DNA of 64,000 nt from Vogesella indigofera (GCF_003633895.1 NZ_RBID01000016.1:248001-312000); one strand, 5' to 3'. Shown: positions 47,451 to 57,029, counted from the first letter of the stretch. Numbers and translations: made by a program. Notes: generated from the letters alone by a model not told the origin.

Positions 47451-48626
47451 TCAGCTGTTCCACAGCTTCAGCAGGAAGGCGGGGCGCACGCCGGCTTCTT
47501 GCGGTGATACCGGCTGGCTGATGACGTAGTCGGCAAGGCCGGTGTTGCGCGGCATCGGCTCGCCGTACACCTCGCCGTTGGCCGCGCGCACGCTGGCAAC
47601 GCGCGGCTGGGTGTTGTTGCCGTCGGCGGCGCGGTGGGTGACGATGGCGATTTCCTGGTTTGCGAGGCGCACGAAGCTGCCCGGCGGGTAGATGCCCAGT
47701 TCCTTGATCAGCAGCGCGACAAAGCGCGAATCGAACTCGCTGAATTCGCCCTTGTACAGCCGTGCCAGCGCGATCGACGGCAGCCGCCCGGCGCGGTGCG
47801 CCTGGCTGATCAGCAGCGAGGTCAGCACGTCGGTGAGGCGGATCAGGTGCGCACCGGGGTCGATCTCTTCCTTCTTCAGGCCGTAGGGATAGCCGGCGCC
47901 GTTCCATTCCTCGTGGTGCTGCTGCACCAGCAGGTGCCAGCGCTCGTTCTCCACGCCCAGATCGCGCAGCAGCGCGGAGGACAGCAGCGGGTGGCCGTAC
48001 ATCTGCTGTTGCTGCTCGTTGCTGAGCTTGGCCTGCTGCTTGGTCAGCTCGCTGTGCAGTCCGGTGGCGGAGATGTTCATGGTCAGCGCCGCGCACAGCA
48101 GCACCTGCATCTCGTCGGCCGGCAGCTTCAGGCGCCGCCCCAGCACCGCGAGGATGGCGGCGGTGTGCAGGCTGTGGGTGCTGCCGTAGTCCTGGAACGG
48201 CACCAGCAGGCAGGAGGCGATCAGCCCGTCCGGCTGTTGCTCTGAGAGCGTGGCCAGCCGCTGCGCCACCTGCGTCACTTGCGCTTCGAACTCGCTGACG
48301 TGGAAGTAGTGGTTGAGCAGGCCGCGCATCTTGTGCGCCAGGCTGTCCATTTCCACCAGCGGGTTGCGGCCGCGGCTTTCGCGCTCCTTGCGCTGCTGTT
48401 CCTGCTGCTTTTCGCGGCGTTCGCGCAGCTCGCGCTCGGCGGCGGCCATCTTGGCGTCCTTGCTGATCTCGCCATTGGCCAGCAACCGCTGTTTCTGTTC
48501 CTCGGTCAGTACGTAGTGGCCGCGCTTGACCAGCAGCACGCCGCTCTTGTGGTACACGTCCATCTGCAATTCCTTGCCGACGATGACGTGGCTGGCACTC
48601 AATTTGGTAGTTGTTATCTCACTCAT
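47451..48626 (-). CDS. HD-GYP-like protein with apparent loss of the HD metal site
   Basis: A 391-aa protein. The N-terminal 60 residues resemble the small leader domain seen before many HD-GYP domains (GVLLVKRGHYVLTEEQKQRL). A charged helical linker follows (EREKQQ-type, about 60-85), then the HD-like region. The GYP part is clear, HHEEWNGAGYPYGLKKEEID (about 234-253), and HSLHTAAI stands where the first His helix belongs. At the expected HD...GK position the chain reads AALTMNISATGLH, with no His-Asp pair. A catalytically inactive c-di-GMP binding or scaffolding role is therefore inferred. Four cores of the gene's neighbours' repeat type are absent except one at 47577. Confidence 0.8.
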   Translation of the reverse strand: MSEITTTKLSASHVIVGKELQMDVYHKSGVLLVKRGHYVLTEEQKQRLLANGEISKDAKMAAAERELRERREKQQEQQRKERESRGRNPLVEMDSLAHKMRGLLNHYFHVSEFEAQVTQVAQRLATLSEQQPDGLIASCLLVPFQDYGSTHSLHTAAILAVLGRRLKLPADEMQVLLCAALTMNISATGLHSELTKQQAKLSNEQQQQMYGHPLLSSALLRDLGVENERWHLLVQQHHEEWNGAGYPYGLKKEEIDPGAHLIRLTDVLTSLLISQAHRAGRLPSIALARLYKGEFSEFDSRFVALLIKELGIYPPGSFVRLANQEIAIVTHRAADGNNTQPRVASVRAANGEVYGEPMPRNTGLADYVISQPVSPQEAGVRPAFLLKLWNS

Positions 48627-48746
48627 AAGCTACGAGCCCGGCCCTTGTGATGACGCATCAGTGTGTGGGTGCGAATGGTCTTGTTATGGTGTTGTCCGGC
48701 GCGGCCGCGGCGCTGATGCCAGCGTGCGGCGGCCGCAGCGTCGTGA

Positions 48747-51700
48747 TCAGCGCAGGTTTTTCGGCAGCTCGTCCCACAGTTTCAGCAGCCGCTTCACCGA
48801 TACCGGATACGGCGTCTTCAGCTCCTGGGCGAACAGGCCGACGCGCAGCTCCTCAATATGCCAGCGAAACTGTTGCAACGCCAAGCTGGCGCCGCCGCGC
48901 TCGTTTTCTTCCGCCATGCGCGCTTCCCATTTCTGCCACAGGTCACGGATTTCGGCACCGCGCTGGCCGTCGCGCTGCGCGTTGGCCGGCTGCTTGTCCA
49001 TGCGCAGGCTCATCGCCTTCATGTAGCGCGGCAGCTGCGGCAGTTGCTGCCACGGCGTGGCGGTGAGGAAGCCCTTGTACACCAGTCGCGCCAGCTGTTG
49101 CGTCAGCTCGTGGCCGAGGCGGTGCTTCTGCAGCTTGGGCAGCAGCGCCTGGTATTCGGCGGCGATCTGGTTCAGGTAGCTGGTCACTGCCTGCGTCACC
49201 GCCGGCAGCCGGGTGCGGGCGCGCGCCTTCTGCTCGTTGAATGCCTTCTCGGTGCGTGGCGCGTCGTCGTCGCCGATAAAGGCGCGGTCGCAGATGGCGG
49301 TGATGGCGTCCTGCAGCAGCTCGTCGACATTGCACACATTGCGCAGCTGCAGGCCAAGCTGGGTCATGCCCGGCAGGCCCTTGTTCAGCTGCTTCATGTG
49401 CTCCTTCAGCTGGTACTGCAGCAGGCGCACCACGCCGCGGCGGTGCTCAAGGTTGGCCGCGGTCTCGGTGTCGAACAGGCGGATCGCCACCCGCTCGCCC
49501 TTGGCGTCGGTCTCGATGGTCAGCGCCGGGAAACCGGTCAGCTGCTGGCGGCCGCGCGCGAACTGGATCGCCTGCGGCAGCTCGCCAAAGTCCCACGCCT
49601 CGACATTGTCGCGCTCGAATTCGGCGCTGGTGTCGCGGAAGGTCAGCTGCGCCGCCTGGCCGAACTGCTTCTGCAGCGCGAGCAGGTCGCGGCCCATGCC
49701 GATTTCCTGCTTGCCGTCGTCGACGATGCGGAAGTTGAACAGCAGGTGCGCCGGCAATTCGGCCTGGCTGAATGCCAGCGGATCCACCTTCAGCCCGCCG
49801 GTGTGGCGCAGGATGAAGTGCGCCAGCTGTGGCGCGATCGGCTGCTGGGTGTCCGGGTTGCCGAGCAAGAACTGGGTCACGAAATCCGGCACCGGCACGC
49901 AGCAGCGGCGGATCTGCTTCGGCAGGCCCTTGATCATCGCCTGCAGCTTTTCGCGGATCATGCCCGGCACCAGCCATTCGAACTCCGCCGGTTGCAGCGT
50001 GTTGAGCACCGCCAGCGGCAGGTCGATGGTGACGCCGTCCAGTGGGTGGTTCGGTTCGAAACGGTAGCGCAGGCGACAGCGGCTCTCGGCCAGCTCGCGC
50101 CATTCCGGGAACTGGTTTTCCGACACGTGCTCGGCGGCGTGGCGCATCAGCTCGTCGCGGGTCAGGAACAGGATTTTCGGGTTCTGCTGTTCCGCTTCCT
50201 TGCGCCACGCCTCGAAGCTGGCGGCGTCGACTACGCCTGACCCAAGACGCTCGGCGTAGAACGCAAACAGCGCGTCCTCGTCCACCAGAACGTCCTGGCG
50301 CCGCGCCTTGTGCTCCAGCTGTTCCACCTCGCGGATCAGCTGCTGGTTGCGCTGGAAGAACGGCGCGTTGCTCACGTACTCCATCGCCACCAGCGCGCCG
50401 CGGATGAACAGCTCGCGCGCCTCGATCGGCGCGATGCGGCCGTAGCTGACCGGGCGGCGCGCGATCAGCGTCAGGCCGAACAACGTCACCCGCTCGCTGG
50501 CCACCACCTCGCCGCGCGATTTTTCCCAGTGCGGCTCGAAGTGGTGCAGCTTGACCAGGTGCGGGGCCACCGCCTCCACCCACTCCGGCTCGATGCGCGC
50601 CACGCAGCGGCCGTACAGCTTGGTGGTTTCCACCAGCTCGGCGGTGACGATCCATTTCGGGCGCACCTTTTTCAGGCCGGTGCCGGGGAATACCAGGAAA
50701 CTGCCGCCGCGCGCGCCGGTGTAGTCGTCGCTTTCCTGCGACTTCATGCCGATATTGCCGATCAGGCCGGTGAGCAGCGCCTTGTGCAGCTTCTCGTAGG
50801 CCACCAGGTCGGCCTGCGCGCGTTTCTTCGGCGTGGTCTCAAGGTTGGCCGCAACCGCCGCCGGCGCGTGCGCCTTGTCTTTCTCGATCAGGTTCAGCTC
50901 GCTGGCGATGTCGGCCAGCTGCGCGTGCAGCTCGCGCCACTCGCGCATGCGCAGGTGCGACAGGAAGTGCTCGTGACAGAGGTTGACCAGCTGGCGGTTG
51001 CTGGTCTTGTTGGCCAGCGCATTGCTGAAGAAGTCCCACAGGTGCAGGTAGGACAGGAAGTCGGACTTCTCGTCGTTGAAGCGCGCCTGCGCGCGGTCGG
51101 CGGCCTCGCGCGCCTCGAACGGCCGCTCGCGCGGGTCCTGGATCGACAGCCCGGCGGCGATGATCAGCACCTCGCGCACGCAGTGGTGCTCGCGCCCGGC
51201 CAGCAGCATGCGGCCAACCTTGGGGTCGACCGGAATGCGCGCCAGCTCGGTGCCGACCGGGGTCAGCTGTAGCTGCTCGTCCACCGCGCCCAGCTCCTGC
51301 AATACCTGGTAGCCGTCGGCGATCAGGCGGCTGGACGGCGGCTCGATGAACGGGAATTCGTCGACCTTGCCCAGTCGCAGCGCGGCCATGCGCAGGATCA
51401 CCGCCGCCAGGCTGCAGCGCACGATTTCGGGGTCGGTAAACGCCGGGCGGGCGTTGAAATCGTCCTCGGCGTACAGCCGCACGCAGACGCCGGCCTCGAT
51501 CCGGCCGCAACGGCCGGCACGCTGGCGCGCGGCGGCCTGCGAGATTTTCTCTACTTGTAATTGCTCGACCTTGGCGCGCGGGCTGTAGCGCTTGATGCGG
51601 GCAAGGCCGGTGTCGATCACGTACTTGATGCCCGGCACGGTGAGCGAGGTCTCGGCCACGTTGGTGGCCAGCACGATGCGGCGGCCGCCGGAGGGCTTGA

Positions 51701-52706
51701 AAATCTTCTGCTGGTCTTCGTTGGACAGTCGCGCGAACAGCGGCAGGATCTCGTAGTGGCGGATGCCGCTGCGGCGCAGCTTGTCGGCGGTGTCGCGTAT
51801 CTCGCGCTCGCCGGGCAGGAACACCAGGATGTCGCCGGCGCCGTGGCGCGAGATTTCGTCGACGGCGTCGACGATGGCGTCTTCCATCTCCACCTCGCGC
51901 TCGTCCTCGTCGCGCTGCTTCAGTGGCCGGTAGCGCACTTCCACCGGGTAGGTGCGGCCGGACACTTCCAGCACCGGCGCGCCGTCGAAGTGGCGGGCGA
52001 AGCGGTCGGCGTCGATGGTGGCCGAGGTGATGATGATCTTGAGATCGGGCCGGCGCGGCAGCAGCTGCTTCAGGTAGCCGAGCAGGAAGTCGATGTTGAG
52101 GCTGCGTTCGTGCGCCTCGTCGATGATGATGGTGTCGTAGGCTTCCAGGTAACGGTCGGTCTGCGTTTCCGCCAGCAGGATGCCGTCGGTCATCAGCTTG
52201 ATCACGTTGCGCTCGGACTGCTTGTCGTTGAAGCGCACCTTGAAGCCGACATGGGTGCCCAGCTCCGATCCCAGCTCCTGCGCGATACGCGTCGCCACCG
52301 AGCGTGCGGCCAACCTGCGCGGCTGGGTGTGGCCGATCAGGCCGTACACGCCGCGCCCCAGCTCCAGGCAGATTTTCGGCAACTGCGTGGTCTTGCCGGA
52401 GCCGGTTTCGCCGCAGATGATCACCACCTGGTTGGCCGCAATCGCCGCCTTGATGTCGTCCAGCTTCTGGTTGACCGGCAGCGCGTCGTCAAAGGTTGGC
52501 CGCGGCCGGTGTTCGGCGCGCACGGCGGCGCGGCCGGCGGAGCGGGCGATCTGCGCGGCGATGTCCTGCAGTAGCTTGTCCGACGGCTGGTTCTTGCGCA
52601 GGCGCTGCTCGACATCCTGCAGCTTGCGTTTCAGCGGCTGGCGATCGCGCAGCAGGCAGGTGGACAGGGCGGCTTTCAGGGCGGCTGGTGTGGCGGTGGT
52701 GGTCAT
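48747..52706 (-). CDS. hrpA: ATP-dependent RNA helicase HrpA
   Basis: A 1319-aa protein, near the 1300 aa of E. coli HrpA. DEAH-box helicase: ICGETGSGKTTQLPK (about 95-110), IIIDEAHERSLNIDFLLGYL (about 190), SATIDADRFA, QRAGRCGRIEAGVC. The winged-helix/ratchet region and the long HrpA-specific C-terminal half follow. Such helicases act on RNA during translation-linked processes; HrpA has been linked to rescue of stalled ribosomes and mRNA processing. The start at ATG 52706 gives a family-like N-terminus. The gene carries six copies of the GTTGGCCGC repeat, the highest number in any gene here. Confidence 0.95.
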   Translation of the reverse strand: MTTTATPAALKAALSTCLLRDRQPLKRKLQDVEQRLRKNQPSDKLLQDIAAQIARSAGRAAVRAEHRPRPTFDDALPVNQKLDDIKAAIAANQVVIICGETGSGKTTQLPKICLELGRGVYGLIGHTQPRRLAARSVATRIAQELGSELGTHVGFKVRFNDKQSERNVIKLMTDGILLAETQTDRYLEAYDTIIIDEAHERSLNIDFLLGYLKQLLPRRPDLKIIITSATIDADRFARHFDGAPVLEVSGRTYPVEVRYRPLKQRDEDEREVEMEDAIVDAVDEISRHGAGDILVFLPGEREIRDTADKLRRSGIRHYEILPLFARLSNEDQQKIFKPSGGRRIVLATNVAETSLTVPGIKYVIDTGLARIKRYSPRAKVEQLQVEKISQAAARQRAGRCGRIEAGVCVRLYAEDDFNARPAFTDPEIVRCSLAAVILRMAALRLGKVDEFPFIEPPSSRLIADGYQVLQELGAVDEQLQLTPVGTELARIPVDPKVGRMLLAGREHHCVREVLIIAAGLSIQDPRERPFEAREAADRAQARFNDEKSDFLSYLHLWDFFSNALANKTSNRQLVNLCHEHFLSHLRMREWRELHAQLADIASELNLIEKDKAHAPAAVAANLETTPKKRAQADLVAYEKLHKALLTGLIGNIGMKSQESDDYTGARGGSFLVFPGTGLKKVRPKWIVTAELVETTKLYGRCVARIEPEWVEAVAPHLVKLHHFEPHWEKSRGEVVASERVTLFGLTLIARRPVSYGRIAPIEARELFIRGALVAMEYVSNAPFFQRNQQLIREVEQLEHKARRQDVLVDEDALFAFYAERLGSGVVDAASFEAWRKEAEQQNPKILFLTRDELMRHAAEHVSENQFPEWRELAESRCRLRYRFEPNHPLDGVTIDLPLAVLNTLQPAEFEWLVPGMIREKLQAMIKGLPKQIRRCCVPVPDFVTQFLLGNPDTQQPIAPQLAHFILRHTGGLKVDPLAFSQAELPAHLLFNFRIVDDGKQEIGMGRDLLALQKQFGQAAQLTFRDTSAEFERDNVEAWDFGELPQAIQFARGRQQLTGFPALTIETDAKGERVAIRLFDTETAANLEHRRGVVRLLQYQLKEHMKQLNKGLPGMTQLGLQLRNVCNVDELLQDAITAICDRAFIGDDDAPRTEKAFNEQKARARTRLPAVTQAVTSYLNQIAAEYQALLPKLQKHRLGHELTQQLARLVYKGFLTATPWQQLPQLPRYMKAMSLRMDKQPANAQRDGQRGAEIRDLWQKWEARMAEENERGGASLALQQFRWHIEELRVGLFAQELKTPYPVSVKRLLKLWDELPKNLR

Positions 52707-52802
52707 GCGTGGCTTCTAAAGAGCGGGCTGCGGAAGGGCGAGAGTATAGCAGAGTGGCATGGGGGCGAGACGGGCGGGCGGTGTCGGCCCGCCTTGGCAT
52801 CA

Positions 52803-52954
52803 GAACCTGTTCAATGTCTGCTGCGACTGATCTCGACGTGGGGCGATACGGCGTTGAAAACGTCTTCGGAATGCTTGTTATATCCAGCTCAACGCCGCTT
52901 CCTCAAGCCGTTTTGCCTTGTCTCGCGTGAGCTCGCGAGACTTTGAACAGGCTC
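52803..52954 (+). mobile_element. MITE-like element, copy 6 (152 bp, TCA/TCA flanks)
   Basis: It begins GAACCTGTTCAATGTCTGC and ends GACTTTGAACAGGCTC. Perfect TCA flanks are at 52800-52802 and 52955-52957; the right one is the complement of the TGA stop codon of the glutaredoxin-like gene. Internal arms GAAAACGTCTTCGGAATGC and GCTTCCTCAAGCCGTTTT. Confidence 0.87.
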
Positions 52955-53323
52955 TCAGGCGGCGAAGTGTTGTTCCAGATAGCCGCGGATGGCTTTCGAT
53001 TCGTACAGCCACTGCACCTTGCCGTCCTGCTCGATACGCAGGCAGGGCACCTGGATCTTGCCGCCGCCTTGCAGTAGCTCGTCACGGTGCGCGGCATTGT
53101 TTTTCGCATCGCGCAGCGCCACCGGTACGTTGAGGCGGTGCAGCACGCGGCGGGTCTTGACGCAGAACGGGCAGGCGCGGAACTGGTACAGCGTCAGTCC
53201 GGCGGCGGCGGCATCAACGCGCTGCTGGCTGGCGGCATCGCGGCGCAGCTTGCGCGGGCGGGTGAGGTAATCGGCGGCAACTATGGTGTTGCCTAGTACG
53301 AGGCGCAGGGCTTTGATCAGCAT
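52955..53323 (-). CDS. Glutaredoxin-like / GST N-terminal domain protein
   Basis: A 122-aa protein from ATG 53323 (MLIKALRLVLGNTIVAADYL). A hydrophobic, then basic N-terminal 40 residues precede a thioredoxin-fold domain with redox motif FRACPFCVKTRRVL (CPFC at 51-54) and cis-proline in KIQVPCLRIEQ. The end, WLYESKAIRGYLEQHF, is typical of glutaredoxin/GST N-domains. It is likely a thiol-disulfide reductase; the N-terminal extension might anchor it. Its TGA stop is the flank of MITE copy 6. Confidence 0.87.
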   Translation of the reverse strand: MLIKALRLVLGNTIVAADYLTRPRKLRRDAASQQRVDAAAAGLTLYQFRACPFCVKTRRVLHRLNVPVALRDAKNNAAHRDELLQGGGKIQVPCLRIEQDGKVQWLYESKAIRGYLEQHFAA

Positions 53324-53405
53324 GGCGGAATCCAGTCGGAAAATTGGCCGCCAGTGTAGCGGCTGCACCGGCCGGCGGCCAGCGTTTGCCGCGCTGCAAC
53401 AGACG

Positions 53406-54200
53406 CTAGTCGGCGATCAGCAGCGGCACGCCACTGTGCTGCAGGCTGGCCAGCTTGTGCGGCTCGGCGTCGGCCTCGATCACCAGCCGGCCGATGTCGC
53501 GCATGGCGGCCACCGCGAACGGCGACGCGGTGCCGAGCTTCTCGTTGGTGACGGCGAGCACGATCTGGTTGCACTGGCTGACCAGCACGCGCTTGAACGC
53601 CGCTTCCTCGGCGATGGTGGTGCCGACGCCCAGTTCGATGTCCACCGAACAGGTGCCGAGAAAGCATACGTCGGGGCGCATGTCCTGCACCGCCAGCGTC
53701 GGGATGCTGCCCAGTGTGCCGCCGACGCGGTGGTCCATGCGCCCGCCGATCACCAGCACCTCGAACTGGCTGCGGCCGAACAGTACCGCGGCGATCGGGA
53801 TCGAGTTGGTGGCCACCGTCAGCGGCATGTCCGGCAGCGCGCGCGCGATTTCCAGATTGGTGGTGCCGGCATCGAGGAACACGAACTGTCCCGGCTGCAG
53901 CAGGCGTACCGCCGCTGCGGCCAACCTTGCCTTGCGCGCCACGTTTTCGTGGCTGCGCTCGATAAAGCTGCCGGTATTGGGCGTCATCGCGATGGCGCCG
54001 CCATACACGCGCTGGCAGATGCCGGTGGCGGCCAGTTCGCGCAGGTCGCGGCGGATGGAGTCCTCGGACACGCCCAGCGTCTGCGCCAGTTCGGCGGCCA
54101 GCACGCGGCCTTCCTGTTGCAGGCGCTGGCGGATGTACTGGTGACGGTCGCTGGGCAGGGCGATCGCCGGCGGACGTTCTTTGCGTGCTTCGGTGGTCAT
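53406..54200 (-). CDS. DeoR-family transcriptional regulator
   Basis: A 264-aa protein from ATG 54200 (MTTEARKERPP). The N-terminal DeoR HTH runs RHQYIRQRLQQEGRVLAAEL, then AQTLGVSEDSIRRDLRELAA. The sugar-phosphate-sensing domain has FLDAGTTNLEIARAL and NSIPIAAVL, typical of repressors that bind phosphorylated sugars. It is head-to-head with a HAD phosphatase gene across a 174-bp spacer that holds three spaced TGCAC-type sites, so it probably represses both itself and the phosphatase gene. One GCGGCCAACCTTGCC repeat is inside (53916). Confidence 0.9.
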   Translation of the reverse strand: MTTEARKERPPAIALPSDRHQYIRQRLQQEGRVLAAELAQTLGVSEDSIRRDLRELAATGICQRVYGGAIAMTPNTGSFIERSHENVARKARLAAAAVRLLQPGQFVFLDAGTTNLEIARALPDMPLTVATNSIPIAAVLFGRSQFEVLVIGGRMDHRVGGTLGSIPTLAVQDMRPDVCFLGTCSVDIELGVGTTIAEEAAFKRVLVSQCNQIVLAVTNEKLGTASPFAVAAMRDIGRLVIEADAEPHKLASLQHSGVPLLIAD

Positions 54201-54260
54201 GAGGGCAGCCTCGGTGAAAACAGGCAACATCGTGCAGTAGTGTGCAGTCTTGGTCAAATT

Positions 54261-54338
54261 GTGCACGATCTTTAGCACTTTTACTGCCGATTTATGCACG
54301 ATTGTTTGCGTGTTTATTCGTGAAAGTGCACAATCATG
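54261..54338. promoter_or_regulatory. Three phased candidate DeoR operators
   Basis: GTGCACGATC, ATGCACGATTGT and GTGCACAATC place TGCAC at 54262, 54295 and 54327, i.e. 33 and 32 bp apart or about three helical turns. They lie in the spacer between the divergent regulator and HAD genes. Related TGCAG words occur at 54233 and 54243. Confidence 0.55.
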
Positions 54339-54374
54339 CCTGTTGTTGCCATTTTTTCTCTGGGGGAGACTGAC

Positions 54375-55169
54375 ATGTTCCGCGCCATTGCCACCGATCT
54401 TGACGGCACCCTGCTGGATGCCGAATCCCGCATTACCCCGCGCAGCGTCGCCGCCCTGCAGCGCGCCCACGCTGCCGGCTGCCGGCTGATCATCGCTACC
54501 GGCCGCCACTACCGCGACGTGCAGTTCCTGCTGGACGGCATCGAGCTGCCGGTCAGCGTGATCAGCTCAAACGGCGCACGGGTACACGCGGCGGACGGTA
54601 CGCCGCTGGCTGCGGCCAACCTGGCGCCGGCGCTGGTGCAAAAGCTGGTGCAGCCGGCGCTGGTGCGCGACGTGGAGCTGGCGCTGTATCTGGATGACCG
54701 CAAGCTGGCCTGCCGCTACACCGGCTCGCTCAACGGCTATCTCGACCGCGCCGAGGTGCACGCCAGCCTGGCGGACTACCATGGCCGCGACGTGGCCAAG
54801 ATCATCTATTGCGGCGATCCAGCGCAGCTGCGACTGGTGGAGCAGGACATCCGCTACCGCTTCGACGGCCAGCTGGCGCTGACCTATTCGCAGGACTGCT
54901 ATCTGGAAGTGATGGCGCCGGGGGTGAGCAAGGGCCAGGCGCTGCAGCAGCTGCTGGCCGGCATGGGCATCGCGGCGCAGGATTGTGCGGCGTTTGGCGA
55001 TGCGATGAACGACGTCGAGATGCTGCAGCTGGTCGGCCACCCGCACCTGATGGCCAATGCCAGCCAGCATCTGCAAGAGCAGGTGCCGGACGGGCAGCGC
55101 ATCGGCCACCACGCCGAGTCGGCGGTGGCGGCATTGCTGGAGAGCCGCTTCGCCGCCTGCGGCGTCTGA
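54375..55169 (+). CDS. Cof-type HAD-IIB phosphatase
   Basis: A 264-aa protein. The start is ATG 54375 (MFRAIATDLDGTLLDAESRI), with GGGGGAG upstream. Motif I is DLDGTLLD (8-15), motif II the Ser/Thr in SSNGARV, and the C-terminal acidic motif reads AFGDAMNDVEML. Such enzymes dephosphorylate sugar phosphates, nucleotides or cofactor intermediates. Pairing with a DeoR-type regulator suggests a phosphosugar. It ends at a TGA that abuts MITE copy 7. One GCGGCCAACC repeat is inside (54612). Confidence 0.9.
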   Translation: MFRAIATDLDGTLLDAESRITPRSVAALQRAHAAGCRLIIATGRHYRDVQFLLDGIELPVSVISSNGARVHAADGTPLAAANLAPALVQKLVQPALVRDVELALYLDDRKLACRYTGSLNGYLDRAEVHASLADYHGRDVAKIIYCGDPAQLRLVEQDIRYRFDGQLALTYSQDCYLEVMAPGVSKGQALQQLLAGMGIAAQDCAAFGDAMNDVEMLQLVGHPHLMANASQHLQEQVPDGQRIGHHAESAVAALLESRFAACGV

Positions 55170-55316
55170 GAACCTGTTCATGATCTGCTGCGTTGATGTC
55201 AACGTGGCGTACCGCGTTGAAAACGGTTTCGGCATGCTTGTATATCTGGATAAACGCCGCTTCCTCAGCCGTTTTCGCCTTGTCTCACGCTAGTTCGCGA
55301 GACCGTGAGCACGTTC
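55170..55316 (+). mobile_element. MITE-like element, copy 7 (147 bp)
   Basis: It begins GAACCTGTTCATGATCTGC right after the HAD gene's TGA and ends CCGTGAGCACGTTC, followed by TGC. The left triplet is TGA (the stop codon); the right, TGC, differs by one base. Internal arms AAAACGGTTTCGGCATGC and GCTTCCTCAGCCGTTTT. Confidence 0.8.
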
Positions 55317-55343
55317 TGCGCACGGCCGCAGACCTTTAAATGA

Positions 55344-55380
55344 AAAAGCCGCCCGGCAGCAGCCGGGCGGCTTTTATTTT
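55344..55380. terminator. Bidirectional terminator between HAD and chemoreceptor 3
   Basis: Stem AAAAGCCGCCCGGC/GCCGGGCGGCTTTT with loop AGCA; T/A runs on both sides serve both convergent genes. Confidence 0.85.
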
Positions 55381-55392
55381 GGTGCGCTGCGT

Positions 55393-56871
55393 TCAGGCAG
55401 CGATGCCGCGGAACTGGCGCACGCTGTCGCCCAGCTCGGCCATCAACTGGTCCAGCCGCACCGTGGCGTGGGCGATGGTGTCGGTTTCGCCGGACAGGCT
55501 GCGGGTGGCGTCGCCGACGGCGCTGATGTCGCCGGCAAACTGGGCAAAGCCGTCATTCTGGCTCTGCTCCGCCTGCGATACCTGGCGCAGCAGGCCGACC
55601 AGTGCGTGGGTGTCACCGATGATGCCGGATAGCCGTTGTTGCGCGTCGACGGTGTTTTCGCGGCCGCTGCGCATTTGCGCGTTGCCTTCGCGGATCGCCT
55701 CGATCGCCTGGTTGGTGCCGTTCACGATCAGCTGGATCTTCTGCTCGATGTCCAGCGTCGCGCCCTGGGTGCGTTCGGCCAGCTTGCGCACCTCATCGGC
55801 GACCACGGCGAAGCCGCGGCCCAGCTCGCCGGCGCGGGCGGCCTCGATCGCCGCGTTCAGCGCCAGCAGATTGGTCTGGTCGGCAATGTCACGGATCAGT
55901 TGCACGATGCCGCCCACCTCGGTGCTGCGCTGGCCGAGGTCTTCCATGCGCTCGGCGGCGCGGGCGATGACGCTGCCGGCCTGGTTCAGCTGCTGCACCG
56001 CGGCGTCCATCGCGGCGCCGCCGGCGCTGGCCGCCTGGCCGGCGGTATCGGCCATGCTGGTGGCGCTGAGCGATTGCTCGGTGTTCTGGCTGGTGGTGAC
56101 CGCCATCTGCTGTGCGATGGCGACCATGGTGTCGGCGCGCTGCCGCTGCTCGGACATGGTGCGCGCCATCAGCTGGGTGCTGCTGGCGATGTCGCGGCTC
56201 TCGCTCTCGGCGGCGTCGAGTAGGCGGGTGACCTGCGCCATCATCTGCTTCATCGCCGCGGTGGCGCGTTCGGCCTCCTCGCGTGCCGATTCCAGCTTTT
56301 CGAAGGAGCGCGACTTGGCGCGTTCGTAGGACAGCCCCAGCGCCAGGATCACCAGCGTCAGGCCGATCAGCGATTTGGCCTGCAGCGCCGGCAGCTCGCT
56401 GTGCGGGATCGGCGACGCCGGGATGTCGCCGGCGGCGCTGAGCGCGAACATCAGCCCGATCATGGCAAAGCTGAGCAGCGTCCACACGATGCCGGAGCGG
56501 CGGCCGCTGACGAAGATGGCGGCAAACGGGATGATGGCGAACCACATGATGCTGGTGGAGAGGATGCCGCCGTTGACGTACACCATCCAGCTGACCATGC
56601 CGAACATCGACAGCACGATGCACTCGGCGACAAGGCGCAGCGCGCCGCTGAGCTTGAGCAGCAGCGGCCCCAGCAGCAGCGCCAGGCCGCCGATGAGGAT
56701 GCCGCTGCCCATCGCCGGGTGATGCAGTTTGAAGTAGGAGAGGGCAAACAGCGGGGCGATGGCGCCGGCCAGCAGGCCGACACTGGTGACGGTACGTGCC
56801 CGGATCAGGGTGTCCGGGGATTGCCGGACGCTGTCCGGAATGAACCACTCGGTGATGCTGTTCAAAGACAT
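55393..56871 (-). CDS. Methyl-accepting chemotaxis protein with a multi-pass membrane sensor (chemoreceptor 3)
   Basis: A 492-aa protein. About six hydrophobic helices fill residues 25-180 (e.g. [40 protein letters not shown]), with very short loops and no periplasmic ligand domain. A linker without an obvious HAMP domain then leads into a signalling domain with tip [20 protein letters not shown] (about 320-340). The layout resembles receptors that sense through the membrane domain itself (energy, membrane state or a lipophilic ligand). The signal is unknown. Confidence 0.88.
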   Translation of the reverse strand: MSLNSITEWFIPDSVRQSPDTLIRARTVTSVGLLAGAIAPLFALSYFKLHHPAMGSGILIGGLALLLGPLLLKLSGALRLVAECIVLSMFGMVSWMVYVNGGILSTSIMWFAIIPFAAIFVSGRRSGIVWTLLSFAMIGLMFALSAAGDIPASPIPHSELPALQAKSLIGLTLVILALGLSYERAKSRSFEKLESAREEAERATAAMKQMMAQVTRLLDAAESESRDIASSTQLMARTMSEQRQRADTMVAIAQQMAVTTSQNTEQSLSATSMADTAGQAASAGGAAMDAAVQQLNQAGSVIARAAERMEDLGQRSTEVGGIVQLIRDIADQTNLLALNAAIEAARAGELGRGFAVVADEVRKLAERTQGATLDIEQKIQLIVNGTNQAIEAIREGNAQMRSGRENTVDAQQRLSGIIGDTHALVGLLRQVSQAEQSQNDGFAQFAGDISAVGDATRSLSGETDTIAHATVRLDQLMAELGDSVRQFRGIAA

Positions 56872-57029
56872 CTGTGTTTCCTCGCGTTGTGTCGTGCGCT
56901 GTGGCCTGATGGCGCGGGCACGTTTTATCGTTATGTTTTTATAAAAGCGGGATCGATACTAAAACAGTTGTTTGAAACCATCAAGAAAGCATGGCGGGCG
57001 TGCTTTCTTTTGTTGCGTCATGGGTTTAC

